This document shows, one piece after another, positions 17,317 through 25,512 of a stretch of 64,000 nucleotides of DNA. Positions within the stretch are counted from its first letter, which is position 1. Each line of letters starts with the position of its first letter. The notes beneath the pieces are model-generated. The model was not told the origin of the DNA and did not search any database. It worked only from the letters and a program-made list of their open reading frames with translations. The translations under genes and the position numbers were made by a program. Origin of the DNA: Chloroflexota bacterium (GTDB lineage Bacteria; Chloroflexota; Anaerolineae; Aggregatilineales; Phototrophicaceae); NCBI GenBank assembly GCA_026708115.1, contig JAPOVL010000035.1, positions 146,494-210,493 of the forward strand, given 5' to 3'.

Positions 17317-17335
17317 GGGGGGGGGGGGGGGGGGG
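17317..17335. repeat. Poly(G) homopolymer tract, 19 bases
   Basis: Nineteen consecutive G residues on the + strand follow the alternating TATATATAC stretch. This is by far the longest homopolymer in the window. It may be a slippage-prone phase-variable tract, debris of the decayed regulator region, or an assembly or sequencing artefact. Confidence 0.85.
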
Positions 17336-17622
17336 CAATTTGGCAGGCGGCGCAGCGAATATGAATGCGCGCCGCTCCGGGCTCGAACTGAGAGAAAGAA
17401 TAATCGCGGTCATATAGCCAAGCGTAACATCGTTTAGAGCGGAAAGTGCGACTAGATGTTCGCGCAGGTCGCGTAGACACCCTGGAACCGGTCGAGGATG
17501 GGGGTGTATTTCAACAGACTCGGATGGATCGCCACTAGCAAATCGTTCGTATTTTGGCTTAAGGATCTCATGTCGAGAGCTGTAAAAAGTATTTCAAGCG
17601 AAAAGGATACACTACCTTGTTT

Positions 17623-17652
17623 TTGACAATCCGCTGACAGCAGCAGTAAAAT
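17623..17652 (+). promoter_or_regulatory. Sigma-70-type promoter for the oligosaccharide importer operon
   Basis: TTGACA, an 18-base spacer and TAAAAT lie 46-75 bases before the ATG of the binding protein at 17698. A second, weaker pair (TTGACG, 17 bases, CAGTAT) lies just downstream. Confidence 0.5.
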
Positions 17653-17697
17653 ACCGTTGACGCAAATAAATCGATTTAACAGTATTGGAGAATTCTC

Positions 17698-19638
17698 ATG
17701 AAGAACTTGATTACGCTTTCACTCTTCGGTCTTTTACTGATCCTCGCGTTTGGAACGGTGGGGGCACAAGACATGATGTACGGTGAAGCGCCGATGCTGG
17801 CCGCTCTGGTCGAGGCTGGCGAATTGCCACGGGTGGAAGAACGCCTGCCTGCAGATCCTCTCGTGATTACGCCCTACGAACGCATCGGTGATTATGGTGG
17901 TGAATGGCGTTCGGCTATGGTCGGCGGCTTGGATCATATTTGGATGATCCGATTGATGGCCTACGAAAACCTGATTCGCTTCACACCGGATTGGACGGGC
18001 TTGATGCCAGGTGTGGCAAAATCATTCTCGGGGAATGACGAAGCGACCGAGTTCACATTTGAACTGCGCGAAGGTCTGCGCTGGTCGGATGGCGCGCCCT
18101 TCACGGCCGACGATATCACCTTCTGGTACGATGATGTCTTGACAAACGAAGATTTGACGCCGACGATAGCGACCTGGCTGATCTCAGGCGGCGAGCCCCT
18201 GAGCGTCGAGAAGATCGACGACTTCACGGTCAAGTTTCACTTCAGCACACCAAACGGTCTCTTCCTGCAGAACCTAGCATCGATCCTCGGCTGTGGACCG
18301 ACCAGTTATCCGCGCCATTACCTCGAGCCCTATCACATCAACTACGCGGAAGACATTGATGCAAAGATTGCCGAAGCCGGCGTCAGCGACTGGGTGGAGC
18401 TCTTCCAGTCCAAGGGTGGCGTCGAGCCCTGCTTCTGGACCAATACCAGCTTCTGGCAGTCGGACACAGTCCCGACACTGCATGCCTGGAGGCTGACGAC
18501 GACCTATGGCGGCGGGACGGGCCGCGTTGTTGCCGAGCGCAATCCCTATTACTTCAAGACCGACCCCGAGGGCAATCAGTTGCCGTATATCGATACCATG
18601 ATCTTCGACCAGCTTGAGGACAAGGAAACCCTGCTGCTGCAAGTCCTCAACGGCGATATCGACATGATGGCGCGCCACTTTAACTCGGCGGCCAACCGGC
18701 CGATTGTCTACGACAACCGTGAAGCCGGCGGTTATTACGCGTACGGCGTGGTCGGTGAAGACGCCAATATGACCGCGCTTGCGATCAACCTCACCCACCT
18801 GGATCCGGTCAAACGCGAGATCTTCCAGAACAAAGACTTCCGCATTGGCCTCTCACATGCGATCAATCGGCAAGAAATCGTCGACATCGTTTACCTCGGT
18901 CGAGGCGAGCCAAGGCAGATAGCGCCGCAGGCGGATTCCCCCTTCTACGACGAAGAATTCGCTCATCAGTACACTGAGTATAATGTCGACCTGGCAAACG
19001 AGCATCTGGACAAGGCTGGCTACACCGACCGCGATGCTGAGGGATTTCGCTTCGGTCCGGACGGGGAGCGCATCAGCATCATCGTCGAAGCGGGTGATCT
19101 GTTCGGCCGCGGCTGGCCCGATGTTCTAGAGTTGATCCAAGGCTATTGGGCAGCAGTGGGTATCCACATGGAACCCCGCATCATCGACCGCTCGCTCCTG
19201 GTCTCGCGCAAGATCAACAGCGAACATGACGCCACGATTTGGGGCGCAAGCGGGGGGCTGGATGTATACCTCACACCGATCTGGTATTTCCCCTCTGACC
19301 CGGTCGAGAGCGCCTACGCCCCGCTGTGGACAAAATGGTATTTCGACCCCGAAACCGGTGAAGAGCCGCCCGAAGCCGCCAAGAAGCAGATGGAGCTCTT
19401 TGACCAGATTAAAGCCACTGGGGATCTCGACCTGCAAGCCGAGTTGATGGCGGAACTGCTAGCGATCGCGAAGGAAGAGTTCTATGTAATGGGCATCAAC
19501 TCGAATCCGGGAGGCTATGGCATCGCCAAGAACTACTTCCGCAATGTGCCGGCAACATCGACCGGATCCTGGAAGTTCCCCTGGCCGGCGCCGATCAATA
19601 CGACGCTCTTCTTCATCGAAGAGGGCGCGCAGCAGTAA
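17698..19638 (+). CDS. ABC transporter substrate-binding protein, family 5 (oligosaccharide-type candidate)
   Basis: A 646-aa SBP_bac_5 receptor, on the long side for the family. Signal peptide at residues 1-24 ending VGAQD. Mature features include LREGLRWSDGAPFTADDITF near 125, VVAERNPYYFKTDPEGNQLP near 280 and IGLSHAINRQEIVDIVYLGR near 385. Thermotoga and relatives use family-5 receptors for oligosaccharides, and the sulfatase, permeases, ATPases and GH88 that follow suggest a sulfated uronic-acid sugar as ligand. GGAG lies 8 bases before the ATG. A terminator-like hairpin follows the stop. Confidence 0.88.
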   Translation: MKNLITLSLFGLLLILAFGTVGAQDMMYGEAPMLAALVEAGELPRVEERLPADPLVITPYERIGDYGGEWRSAMVGGLDHIWMIRLMAYENLIRFTPDWTGLMPGVAKSFSGNDEATEFTFELREGLRWSDGAPFTADDITFWYDDVLTNEDLTPTIATWLISGGEPLSVEKIDDFTVKFHFSTPNGLFLQNLASILGCGPTSYPRHYLEPYHINYAEDIDAKIAEAGVSDWVELFQSKGGVEPCFWTNTSFWQSDTVPTLHAWRLTTTYGGGTGRVVAERNPYYFKTDPEGNQLPYIDTMIFDQLEDKETLLLQVLNGDIDMMARHFNSAANRPIVYDNREAGGYYAYGVVGEDANMTALAINLTHLDPVKREIFQNKDFRIGLSHAINRQEIVDIVYLGRGEPRQIAPQADSPFYDEEFAHQYTEYNVDLANEHLDKAGYTDRDAEGFRFGPDGERISIIVEAGDLFGRGWPDVLELIQGYWAAVGIHMEPRIIDRSLLVSRKINSEHDATIWGASGGLDVYLTPIWYFPSDPVESAYAPLWTKWYFDPETGEEPPEAAKKQMELFDQIKATGDLDLQAELMAELLAIAKEEFYVMGINSNPGGYGIAKNYFRNVPATSTGSWKFPWPAPINTTLFFIEEGAQQ

Positions 19639-19681
19639 AGCGATCGCTGGACGGGACCGCGCTTGCAAAGCATAAATGTAG

Positions 19682-19707
19682 GGGCGTCACGGCGTGACGC
19701 CCATTTT
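19682..19707 (+). terminator. Hairpin with T-run after binding-protein gene
   Basis: GGGCGTCAC and GTGACGCCC form a perfect 9-bp stem with a 3-base loop and are followed by ATTTTG. It lies 44 bases past the stop. As the operon continues with the sulfatase 70 bases later, it is probably a partial terminator that lowers downstream expression. Confidence 0.65.
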
Positions 19708-19776
19708 GTAACCATCCGGGCGTTTCAGCGCCGCGCATAGACACAGCGGGTCAAACGCCCCATAGCTTTCATAAGA

Positions 19777-21201
19777 ATGGGCAAGAGATTGGCAGATAAC
19801 GCGCGCCCCAACATTCTATTCTTGATGAGCGACCAGCATCGCGCCGACATCGCCGGCTACGCGGGTGATGAGGTTGTGAGGACACCGGTACTCGATGAGT
19901 TGGCGCGGACCGGGGTGGTCTTCAATAATGCCTACACGCCGGCACCAATTTGCATCCCCGCTAGACAAAGCATGGCGGCAGGTCAATTGCCGCGAACTTG
20001 CGGCTGCGAGGTCTTTGGGGAAGACCTGACGCCGGGTCACATGACCTTCGCGCGGCGACTGTCTCAGTATGGCTACGCGACTGTCGCCGCTGGCAAACTG
20101 CATCATAACGGTACCGATCAGATGCAAGGTTGGACGCGGCGCATCGGCGACGGGATGAGCGTGCGGCATGACTTCATCGAGGGGCGTGATTTGGAAGCCA
20201 TGCGCGACCTGCCGCTGCCCACCGAGCACAAATGGACGCAAGCCAAAGAGGTCAAGCGCGCCGGCATCGGGCAGGGTCCAATCAACGGGCATGACGCTTA
20301 CACGCTGGACGGCGCCCTGCGCTTTGTGGAGAACTTCTTCACCGATCCCTACTACGACCGCGCCATACCAGCGCGCCCGCTGATGCTGAAGGTGAGCTTT
20401 GTTCGGCCGCATGTCCCCTTCCTTACCACACACGGGAAGTTCACCTATTACCTGAACCGCGTTAGGCCCTATGTGAACGAGACAGCCTTTGACCATCCCT
20501 TTCTCAGCAGCCGCTCGGTCAAGCCCGGGGTCGATGTCAGCGAGCGCGAAATCCGCCGGGCGACGGCGGCCTATTACGGCATGGTTGAGGGAATCGATGA
20601 AGATTACGGCCGAGTGCTCGCCGCGCTTGAACATGTCGGCCAAGACCTTGATGACTGGATCATCATCTACACCAGCGATCATGGCGAGATGCTGGGGGAG
20701 CACACGCTTTGGGAGAAGACAAAGTTCTTCGAGGGCAGCGTCAAGGTTCCTTTGATCATCCGCACCCCCGGCGGCGCAAACGCGGGGCGGGTTGTCGAAG
20801 AGAATGTCAATCTGTGCGATCTATTCGCGACGATTTGTGAATTGACCGGTGTGCCGGTGGTTGACGGCTTGGACAGCCGCAGCTTGCTTCCCTTGCTGAA
20901 CAGCGATAGCGCGAACTGGGACAACGAGACCGTCTCGGCATACGGCGGCACGCATCTGGGGCATGAAGAAAACTTTGATCGTTATGAGAATCTGATGATC
21001 AAACGCGATCATCTCAAGTATCAATATTATGGGCGCGAGATGCCCGAAGTCTTGTTTGACTTGTCGCGAAATCCGGAAGAAACAATCGACTTTGTAGGTG
21101 ATCCTCGTTACCGGGATGTCCTTGCCAATTTCCGCGCGCGGCGTGGCGAATTGGGTTACGGACCCAACGCGGTCGCCGATTATCAAAACGCAGGTTATTA
21201 G
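19777..21201 (+). CDS. Sulfatase (type I, formylglycine-dependent)
   Basis: A 474-aa arylsulfatase-like enzyme. RPNILFLMSDQHRAD (residues 11-25) gives the first metal-binding Asp pair. CIPARQSMAAG near 66 is the C-x-P-x-R motif whose Cys is converted to formylglycine, so the active site looks intact. AAGKLHH and IYTSDHGEMLGEH supply further catalytic and calcium-binding residues. No signal peptide, so cytoplasmic desulfation of an imported sugar is implied. No anSME maturase is in the window. It lies between the binding protein and its permeases, and the same cluster carries GH88, which points to a sulfated uronate-containing glycan such as a glycosaminoglycan or ulvan-like oligomer. Confidence 0.9.
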   Translation: MGKRLADNARPNILFLMSDQHRADIAGYAGDEVVRTPVLDELARTGVVFNNAYTPAPICIPARQSMAAGQLPRTCGCEVFGEDLTPGHMTFARRLSQYGYATVAAGKLHHNGTDQMQGWTRRIGDGMSVRHDFIEGRDLEAMRDLPLPTEHKWTQAKEVKRAGIGQGPINGHDAYTLDGALRFVENFFTDPYYDRAIPARPLMLKVSFVRPHVPFLTTHGKFTYYLNRVRPYVNETAFDHPFLSSRSVKPGVDVSEREIRRATAAYYGMVEGIDEDYGRVLAALEHVGQDLDDWIIIYTSDHGEMLGEHTLWEKTKFFEGSVKVPLIIRTPGGANAGRVVEENVNLCDLFATICELTGVPVVDGLDSRSLLPLLNSDSANWDNETVSAYGGTHLGHEENFDRYENLMIKRDHLKYQYYGREMPEVLFDLSRNPEETIDFVGDPRYRDVLANFRARRGELGYGPNAVADYQNAGY

Positions 21202-21232
21202 ACTTGTGCTGTCGTCGAGAAAAGCTTGATCT

Positions 21233-22210
21233 ATGCTCTGGTACATCGCGCGGCGAATCATCTATCTGATCCCGACGCTGCTGGTCGTCTCGATTATTGC
21301 GTTTGTGGTGATTCAGTTGCCGCCCGGCGACTTCCTCGCCTCCCTGATCAGCAAAGCTGAAGAGACGGTTGATCAAGCCCAGGTTGATGCTTTGCGCGAA
21401 CGCTACGGTTTGGATGAACCGATTTATGTTCAGTATTGGAAGTGGATCAGCGGCATTATCACCAAAGGCGACTTCGGCAGATCATTCGAATGGGATAAGG
21501 ATGTCAGCGACTTGATCTGGGAGCGACTAGGCCTCACCGTGGTCATTTCGCTTTTAACGCTGGCCTTCATCTGGATTGTAGCCATACCCATTGGCATTTA
21601 TTCGGCCGTCAAGAAATACACCATTGGCGATTATGTTGTCACGGTTATCGGCTTCATCGGTCTGGCGATTCCCAATTTCCTGCTTGCGCTGGTGCTGATG
21701 TATATTGCCTTTAGGTATTTTGGGCAGAGCGTTGGCGGATTGTTTTCCCCGGAATATATAGTCGCGGATTGGTCGCTTGACCGTGTGCTCGACCTGCTCA
21801 GTCATTTGTGGCTGCCTGTCATCATACTGGGAACGGCGGGCACGGCAGCGCTGATTCGCGTGATGCGCGCGAACCTGCTCGATGAATTGTCCAAGCTCTA
21901 TGTTGACGCTGCTCGGGCGCGCGGTCTATCCGAGTTGAAACTGCTGTTCAAATATCCGGTTAGAGTGGCGCTGAATCCCTTGGTGAGCGCTGTAGCATGG
22001 GTCTTCCCGGCTTTGGTTTCCGGGTCGGCAATTACATCGATCGTCTTGAATCTGCAGACCACCGGTCCCCTGCTCTACCGTTCGCTTCAGGCGCAAGACA
22101 TGTATCTCGCCGGCAGCCTTATCCTGCTGGTCAGTGTTCTCACCATCATTGGTACGCTGGTGTCCGATATTCTGCTGGCATGGATTGATCCCAGGATACA
22201 ACTCCAATGA
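21233..22210 (+). CDS. ABC transporter permease, DppB/OppB type
   Basis: A 325-aa permease with first helix YLIPTLLVVSIIAFVVIQLP (about 11-30), the LRERYGLDEPIYVQYWKWI segment and EAA loop VDAARARGLSELKLLFKYPV near 222-241. It ends with SDILLAWIDPRIQLQ, as is normal. It starts 31 bases after the sulfatase stop and its stop overlaps the next permease start by 4 bases. Part of the only complete oligopeptide-type ABC importer in the window. Confidence 0.93.
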   Translation: MLWYIARRIIYLIPTLLVVSIIAFVVIQLPPGDFLASLISKAEETVDQAQVDALRERYGLDEPIYVQYWKWISGIITKGDFGRSFEWDKDVSDLIWERLGLTVVISLLTLAFIWIVAIPIGIYSAVKKYTIGDYVVTVIGFIGLAIPNFLLALVLMYIAFRYFGQSVGGLFSPEYIVADWSLDRVLDLLSHLWLPVIILGTAGTAALIRVMRANLLDELSKLYVDAARARGLSELKLLFKYPVRVALNPLVSAVAWVFPALVSGSAITSIVLNLQTTGPLLYRSLQAQDMYLAGSLILLVSVLTIIGTLVSDILLAWIDPRIQLQ

Positions 22211-23364
22211 CCGCCGATGCGTATCCGGCAACGGGCGACGGCGCCAGTGCCTCCGCCGAGGTCCAGGCCGAAACGCGTATTGTCGTCGCCAACCAATGGC
22301 AGTTGATCTGGTGGAAGTTCCGCAAACACCGACTGGCGATGCTTGCCGGCCTGGTCACGATACTGCTATATGTGGTGGCGCTATTTGCCGAGTTCGTCGC
22401 CCCGTATTCAGCCGGGACATATAGCGCGCAACACACCTTTCTGCCGCCGCAGAGCATAAAACTCTTCCAATGGACGGACGCCGGCTGGCGTTTTTATCCC
22501 CATGTCTATGGCCATAAGGTGCAAGTAGATCCCGAATCATTCAAGCGCACCTACATCGTGGACGAGACGATTACCTATCCGGTAGGTCTATTTGTTCGCG
22601 GCGAGGAATACAAGCTGTGGGGCCTGTTCACGCTTGATTTTCATCTGATCGGCGCGACGCAATTTGGCGACCCCGTACACCTCATCGGCACGGACAGGCT
22701 GGGGCGCGATGTGCTGAGCCGCACTATATATGGCACGAGGGTGTCGATGTCGGTCGGCCTGGTCGGCGTCGGACTAAGCTTGCTGCTGGGCGTCATTCTG
22801 GGCGGCATCTCCGGCTATTATGGCGGTTTGGTCGATAATTTGATCCAGCGCACAATCGAGATTCTGCGCTCATTGCCGACGATTCCGCTTTGGATGGGGC
22901 TGTCAGCCGCCATTCCACTGACCTGGCCACCAGTGCGCGTTTATTTTGCGATCACTGTGCTCTTGTCTTTGATCGGCTGGACAACACTCGCGCGCGAGGT
23001 GCGCGGTCGTTTCCTGTCGCTCAAGACCGAAGACTTCGTTATCGCGGCGCGCTTGGATGGCGTGCGCGAAATGCAAATCATCCTCCGCCACATGGTGCCC
23101 TCAATGACAAGTCATATCATCGCTTCTGTCACCTTGGCCATTCCAGGCATGATCCTGGCCGAGACCGCCCTGAGTTTCCTGGGCATCGGACTGCGCCCTC
23201 CCGTCGTTAGTTGGGGTGTGCTGCTGCAAGAGGCGCAAAATGTCCGCTCCATCGCGACGGCGCCCTGGCTGCTCTTCCCGGGTTTGGCGGTTGTCGTTGC
23301 CGTGTTGGCGATGAATTTCTTGGGAGACGGATTGAGAGATGCAGCCGACCCATACCAGACTTGA
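22207..23364 (+). CDS. ABC transporter permease, DppC/OppC type, with extracytoplasmic insert
   Basis: A 385-aa permease, about 80 residues longer than usual DppC. After the first helix (about 45-65) comes an insertion to about residue 155 containing PPQSIKLFQWTDAGWRFYPH, typical of the long OppC subgroup. Then HLIGTDRLGRDVLSRTIYGT and the EAA loop IAARLDGVREMQIILRHMV near 280. Long inserts of this kind occur in transporters paired with long family-5 receptors such as the 646-aa one here. Its end overlaps the first ATPase gene by 26 bases. Confidence 0.92.
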   Translation: MTADAYPATGDGASASAEVQAETRIVVANQWQLIWWKFRKHRLAMLAGLVTILLYVVALFAEFVAPYSAGTYSAQHTFLPPQSIKLFQWTDAGWRFYPHVYGHKVQVDPESFKRTYIVDETITYPVGLFVRGEEYKLWGLFTLDFHLIGATQFGDPVHLIGTDRLGRDVLSRTIYGTRVSMSVGLVGVGLSLLLGVILGGISGYYGGLVDNLIQRTIEILRSLPTIPLWMGLSAAIPLTWPPVRVYFAITVLLSLIGWTTLAREVRGRFLSLKTEDFVIAARLDGVREMQIILRHMVPSMTSHIIASVTLAIPGMILAETALSFLGIGLRPPVVSWGVLLQEAQNVRSIATAPWLLFPGLAVVVAVLAMNFLGDGLRDAADPYQT

Positions 23365-24412
23365 TGACTCGGCCAAAACCGATGATCAGACCTTGCTAGA
23401 CGTCAAGGACCTAAAGACGCACTTCTTCACCGATGAAGGCGTGGTGAAAGCCGTTGATGGGGTCAACCTGTCCCTAAAGCGTGGCGAGACCCTGTGTGTG
23501 GTCGGTGAATCGGGCTGCGGGAAATCGGTTACCGCGCGCTCAATTCTCCGGATCGTGCCCAGTCCAGGCAAAATTGTCTCAGGAGAGATCAACTTCCAGC
23601 AGCGAGACGGCGAAGCAATCGACCTGGCGGGGATGAACCCAAAAGGGCGCGAGATTCGCAAGATTCGCGGCGGCGAGATTAGCATGATCTTCCAAGAGCC
23701 CATGTCTTCCCTGAGCCCGGTGCATACCATCGGCAGTCAAATCATGGAAGCGATTCTGCTTCACCTGCCGGTCAGCAGACAGGAAGCCCGCAAGCGAGCG
23801 GTGTCTATGCTTGATCTGGTTGGCATCCCGCGGCCAAGCGAACAACTTGACGCCTACTCCTTTGAACTCTCGGGCGGCATGCGGCAACGCGCCATGATCG
23901 CCATTGCGCTGGCCTGCGAGCCGCAACTGCTGATTGCCGACGAACCGACAACCGCTTTGGACGTCACGACCCAGGCGAATATACTCGATCTTATTCGTGA
24001 TCTGCAGCAGGAAAGCGGCATGTCCGTGCTTTTCATCACACATGACCTTGGGGTAGTGGCCGAAATCGCCGACGAAGTTGTGGTCATGTATCTCGGGCGG
24101 GATGTTGAAAGCGGCGATGTCGATTCCATCTTCCATAATGCCAAGCATCCTTATACACGCGCGCTTCTGCAGTCAATTCCCCGCTACGACAGTCGGGAGA
24201 ATAGAAGGCTGTACTCCATTAAGGGAACGGTTCCGCATCCATTTGCCCGTCCGAATGGTTGTCCCTTTCATCCGCGCTGTGACGATTTCATCGCTAAACG
24301 CTGCGACAGCATAGACCCGCCTCGCCATAAACTTAGCCAGAGCCATAGCATCCGCTGCCTGCTTTATTCCGCCGCGGATGAAGCTCTACCCAACGAGGAT
24401 ATGCTCACTTGA
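23339..24412 (+). CDS. ABC transporter ATP-binding protein, DppD/OppD type
   Basis: A 357-aa ATPase. Walker [13 protein letters not shown] near residue 55, Q-loop [13 protein letters not shown] near 120, signature LSGGMRQRA near 180, Walker [13 protein letters not shown] near 197 and switch His in FITHDLG. The C-terminal oligopeptide/dipeptide region carries the Cys motif GCPFHPRC. It energises the importer together with the next gene. The start overlaps the upstream permease by 26 bases and the stop overlaps the following TTG start. Confidence 0.95.
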   Translation: MQPTHTRLDDSAKTDDQTLLDVKDLKTHFFTDEGVVKAVDGVNLSLKRGETLCVVGESGCGKSVTARSILRIVPSPGKIVSGEINFQQRDGEAIDLAGMNPKGREIRKIRGGEISMIFQEPMSSLSPVHTIGSQIMEAILLHLPVSRQEARKRAVSMLDLVGIPRPSEQLDAYSFELSGGMRQRAMIAIALACEPQLLIADEPTTALDVTTQANILDLIRDLQQESGMSVLFITHDLGVVAEIADEVVVMYLGRDVESGDVDSIFHNAKHPYTRALLQSIPRYDSRENRRLYSIKGTVPHPFARPNGCPFHPRCDDFIAKRCDSIDPPRHKLSQSHSIRCLLYSAADEALPNEDMLT

Positions 24413-25479
24413 AGGACAAATCTGAAATCATGCTGGCGGACAGCATTGAACCCTTGTTGGAGGTTCGCAATCTCCATATGCAATTTCCGATTCGGCGAGG
24501 AGCCTTTCGTCGGACGGTCGGTTTCGTCAAAGCAGTCAATAATGTCAGCTTTCACATCCGCCAGGGGGAAACCCTGAGCCTCGTAGGAGAATCCGGCTGC
24601 GGCAAGACGACAACGGGCCGCTGTATTGTACGCGTTTACGAACCGACATCAGGTCAGATTCTCTACAAGGCCGAAGAGCAAGAGCCGATTGATCTAGCCA
24701 AATTGGACAACCGCAATCTAAGACCTTTCCGCCGCCAGATTCGCATGATCTTCCAGGACCCGTTTTCGTCCTTGAATCCGCGCCTGTCAATACTGCAAAT
24801 CGTTGGCGAGTCGCTCAAAGTGAACCGTGTCGCCAGCGGATCAGACCTGGAAGACCGAGTAGCGTCGCTATTGAAGCGGGTCGGTTTAAGACCCGAATAC
24901 ATCCGACGTTATCCACACGCTTTCAGCGGTGGAGAACGCCAGCGAATCGGCATTGCGCGCGCGCTGGCTTTGAATCCGCGGCTCATTGTCGCTGACGAGG
25001 CTGTCTCCGCCCTGGATGTATCGGTACAAGCGCAGATATTGAATCTCTTGCAAGATCTACAGGAAGAGCTAAATCTGACCTATCTGTTCATCGCTCATGA
25101 CCTTAGCGTCGTGGAGCATATCAGCCATCGCGTCGCCGTTATGTATGTAGGCAAGATCGTTGAGCTGGCTACTACAGAGGACCTTTTCACAAATCCTCTG
25201 CACCCCTACACCGAAGCGCTGCTGTCGGCGGTCCCAAAGCCAGATCCGCGTCTGCGGAATAAGGGCGTTCGCATACGCCTGGAGGGTGAAGTCGCCGACC
25301 CGAGCAATCCTCCCAGCGGATGCTATTTTCAGCCTCGCTGTCCTTATGCCGAGGACCGTTGTCGACATGAAGAACCGGCCGTCCGCGAAATCGAGCCTGA
25401 TCGCTGGGTGGCTTGCCATTTTGCCGAGGAACTTAACTTGCGCGGTTTCGAAGCGATCGGGCAGTCGATGAAGAGATAA
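24409..25479 (+). CDS. ABC transporter ATP-binding protein, DppF/OppF type
   Basis: A 356-aa partner ATPase: Walker [13 protein letters not shown] near 64, Q-loop [11 protein letters not shown], signature [10 protein letters not shown] near 172, Walker [15 protein letters not shown] near 192 and His in [11 protein letters not shown]. The C-terminal Cys-rich segment reads [15 protein letters not shown]. The track start is a TTG that overlaps the previous stop (ttga), with GAGGAT upstream; an in-frame ATG at 24430 is an alternative. These two ATPases are the only intact Dpp-type ones in the window, while four permease pairs are present, so they may serve several importers. Confidence 0.94.
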   Translation: MKDKSEIMLADSIEPLLEVRNLHMQFPIRRGAFRRTVGFVKAVNNVSFHIRQGETLSLVGESGCGKTTTGRCIVRVYEPTSGQILYKAEEQEPIDLAKLDNRNLRPFRRQIRMIFQDPFSSLNPRLSILQIVGESLKVNRVASGSDLEDRVASLLKRVGLRPEYIRRYPHAFSGGERQRIGIARALALNPRLIVADEAVSALDVSVQAQILNLLQDLQEELNLTYLFIAHDLSVVEHISHRVAVMYVGKIVELATTEDLFTNPLHPYTEALLSAVPKPDPRLRNKGVRIRLEGEVADPSNPPSGCYFQPRCPYAEDRCRHEEPAVREIEPDRWVACHFAEELNLRGFEAIGQSMKR

Positions 25480-25512
25480 CCCTGCCCGCTTTACGCGAAA
25501 GGCACGCAAATC

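Larger units (their letters stand above)
16733..17697. other. 965-base intergenic region between divergent binding-protein genes
   Basis: No intact gene is supported. It contains one copy of the four-member structured repeat, a LacI-family remnant on the minus strand, a 19-G homopolymer, and a promoter for the rightward SBP (separate entries). A tiny minus-strand ORF (ATG CCC GAT CGT stop, 16786-16800) has CCTCC/GGAGG 8 bases upstream but is too short to claim as a gene. Confidence 0.5.

Noticed and set aside
17076-17480. 134-aa minus-strand ORF as an intact gene
   Set aside because: Its N-terminal half crosses the poly(G) tract as poly-proline and has no homology; only the last ~48 codons match LacI, so it is kept as a remnant.
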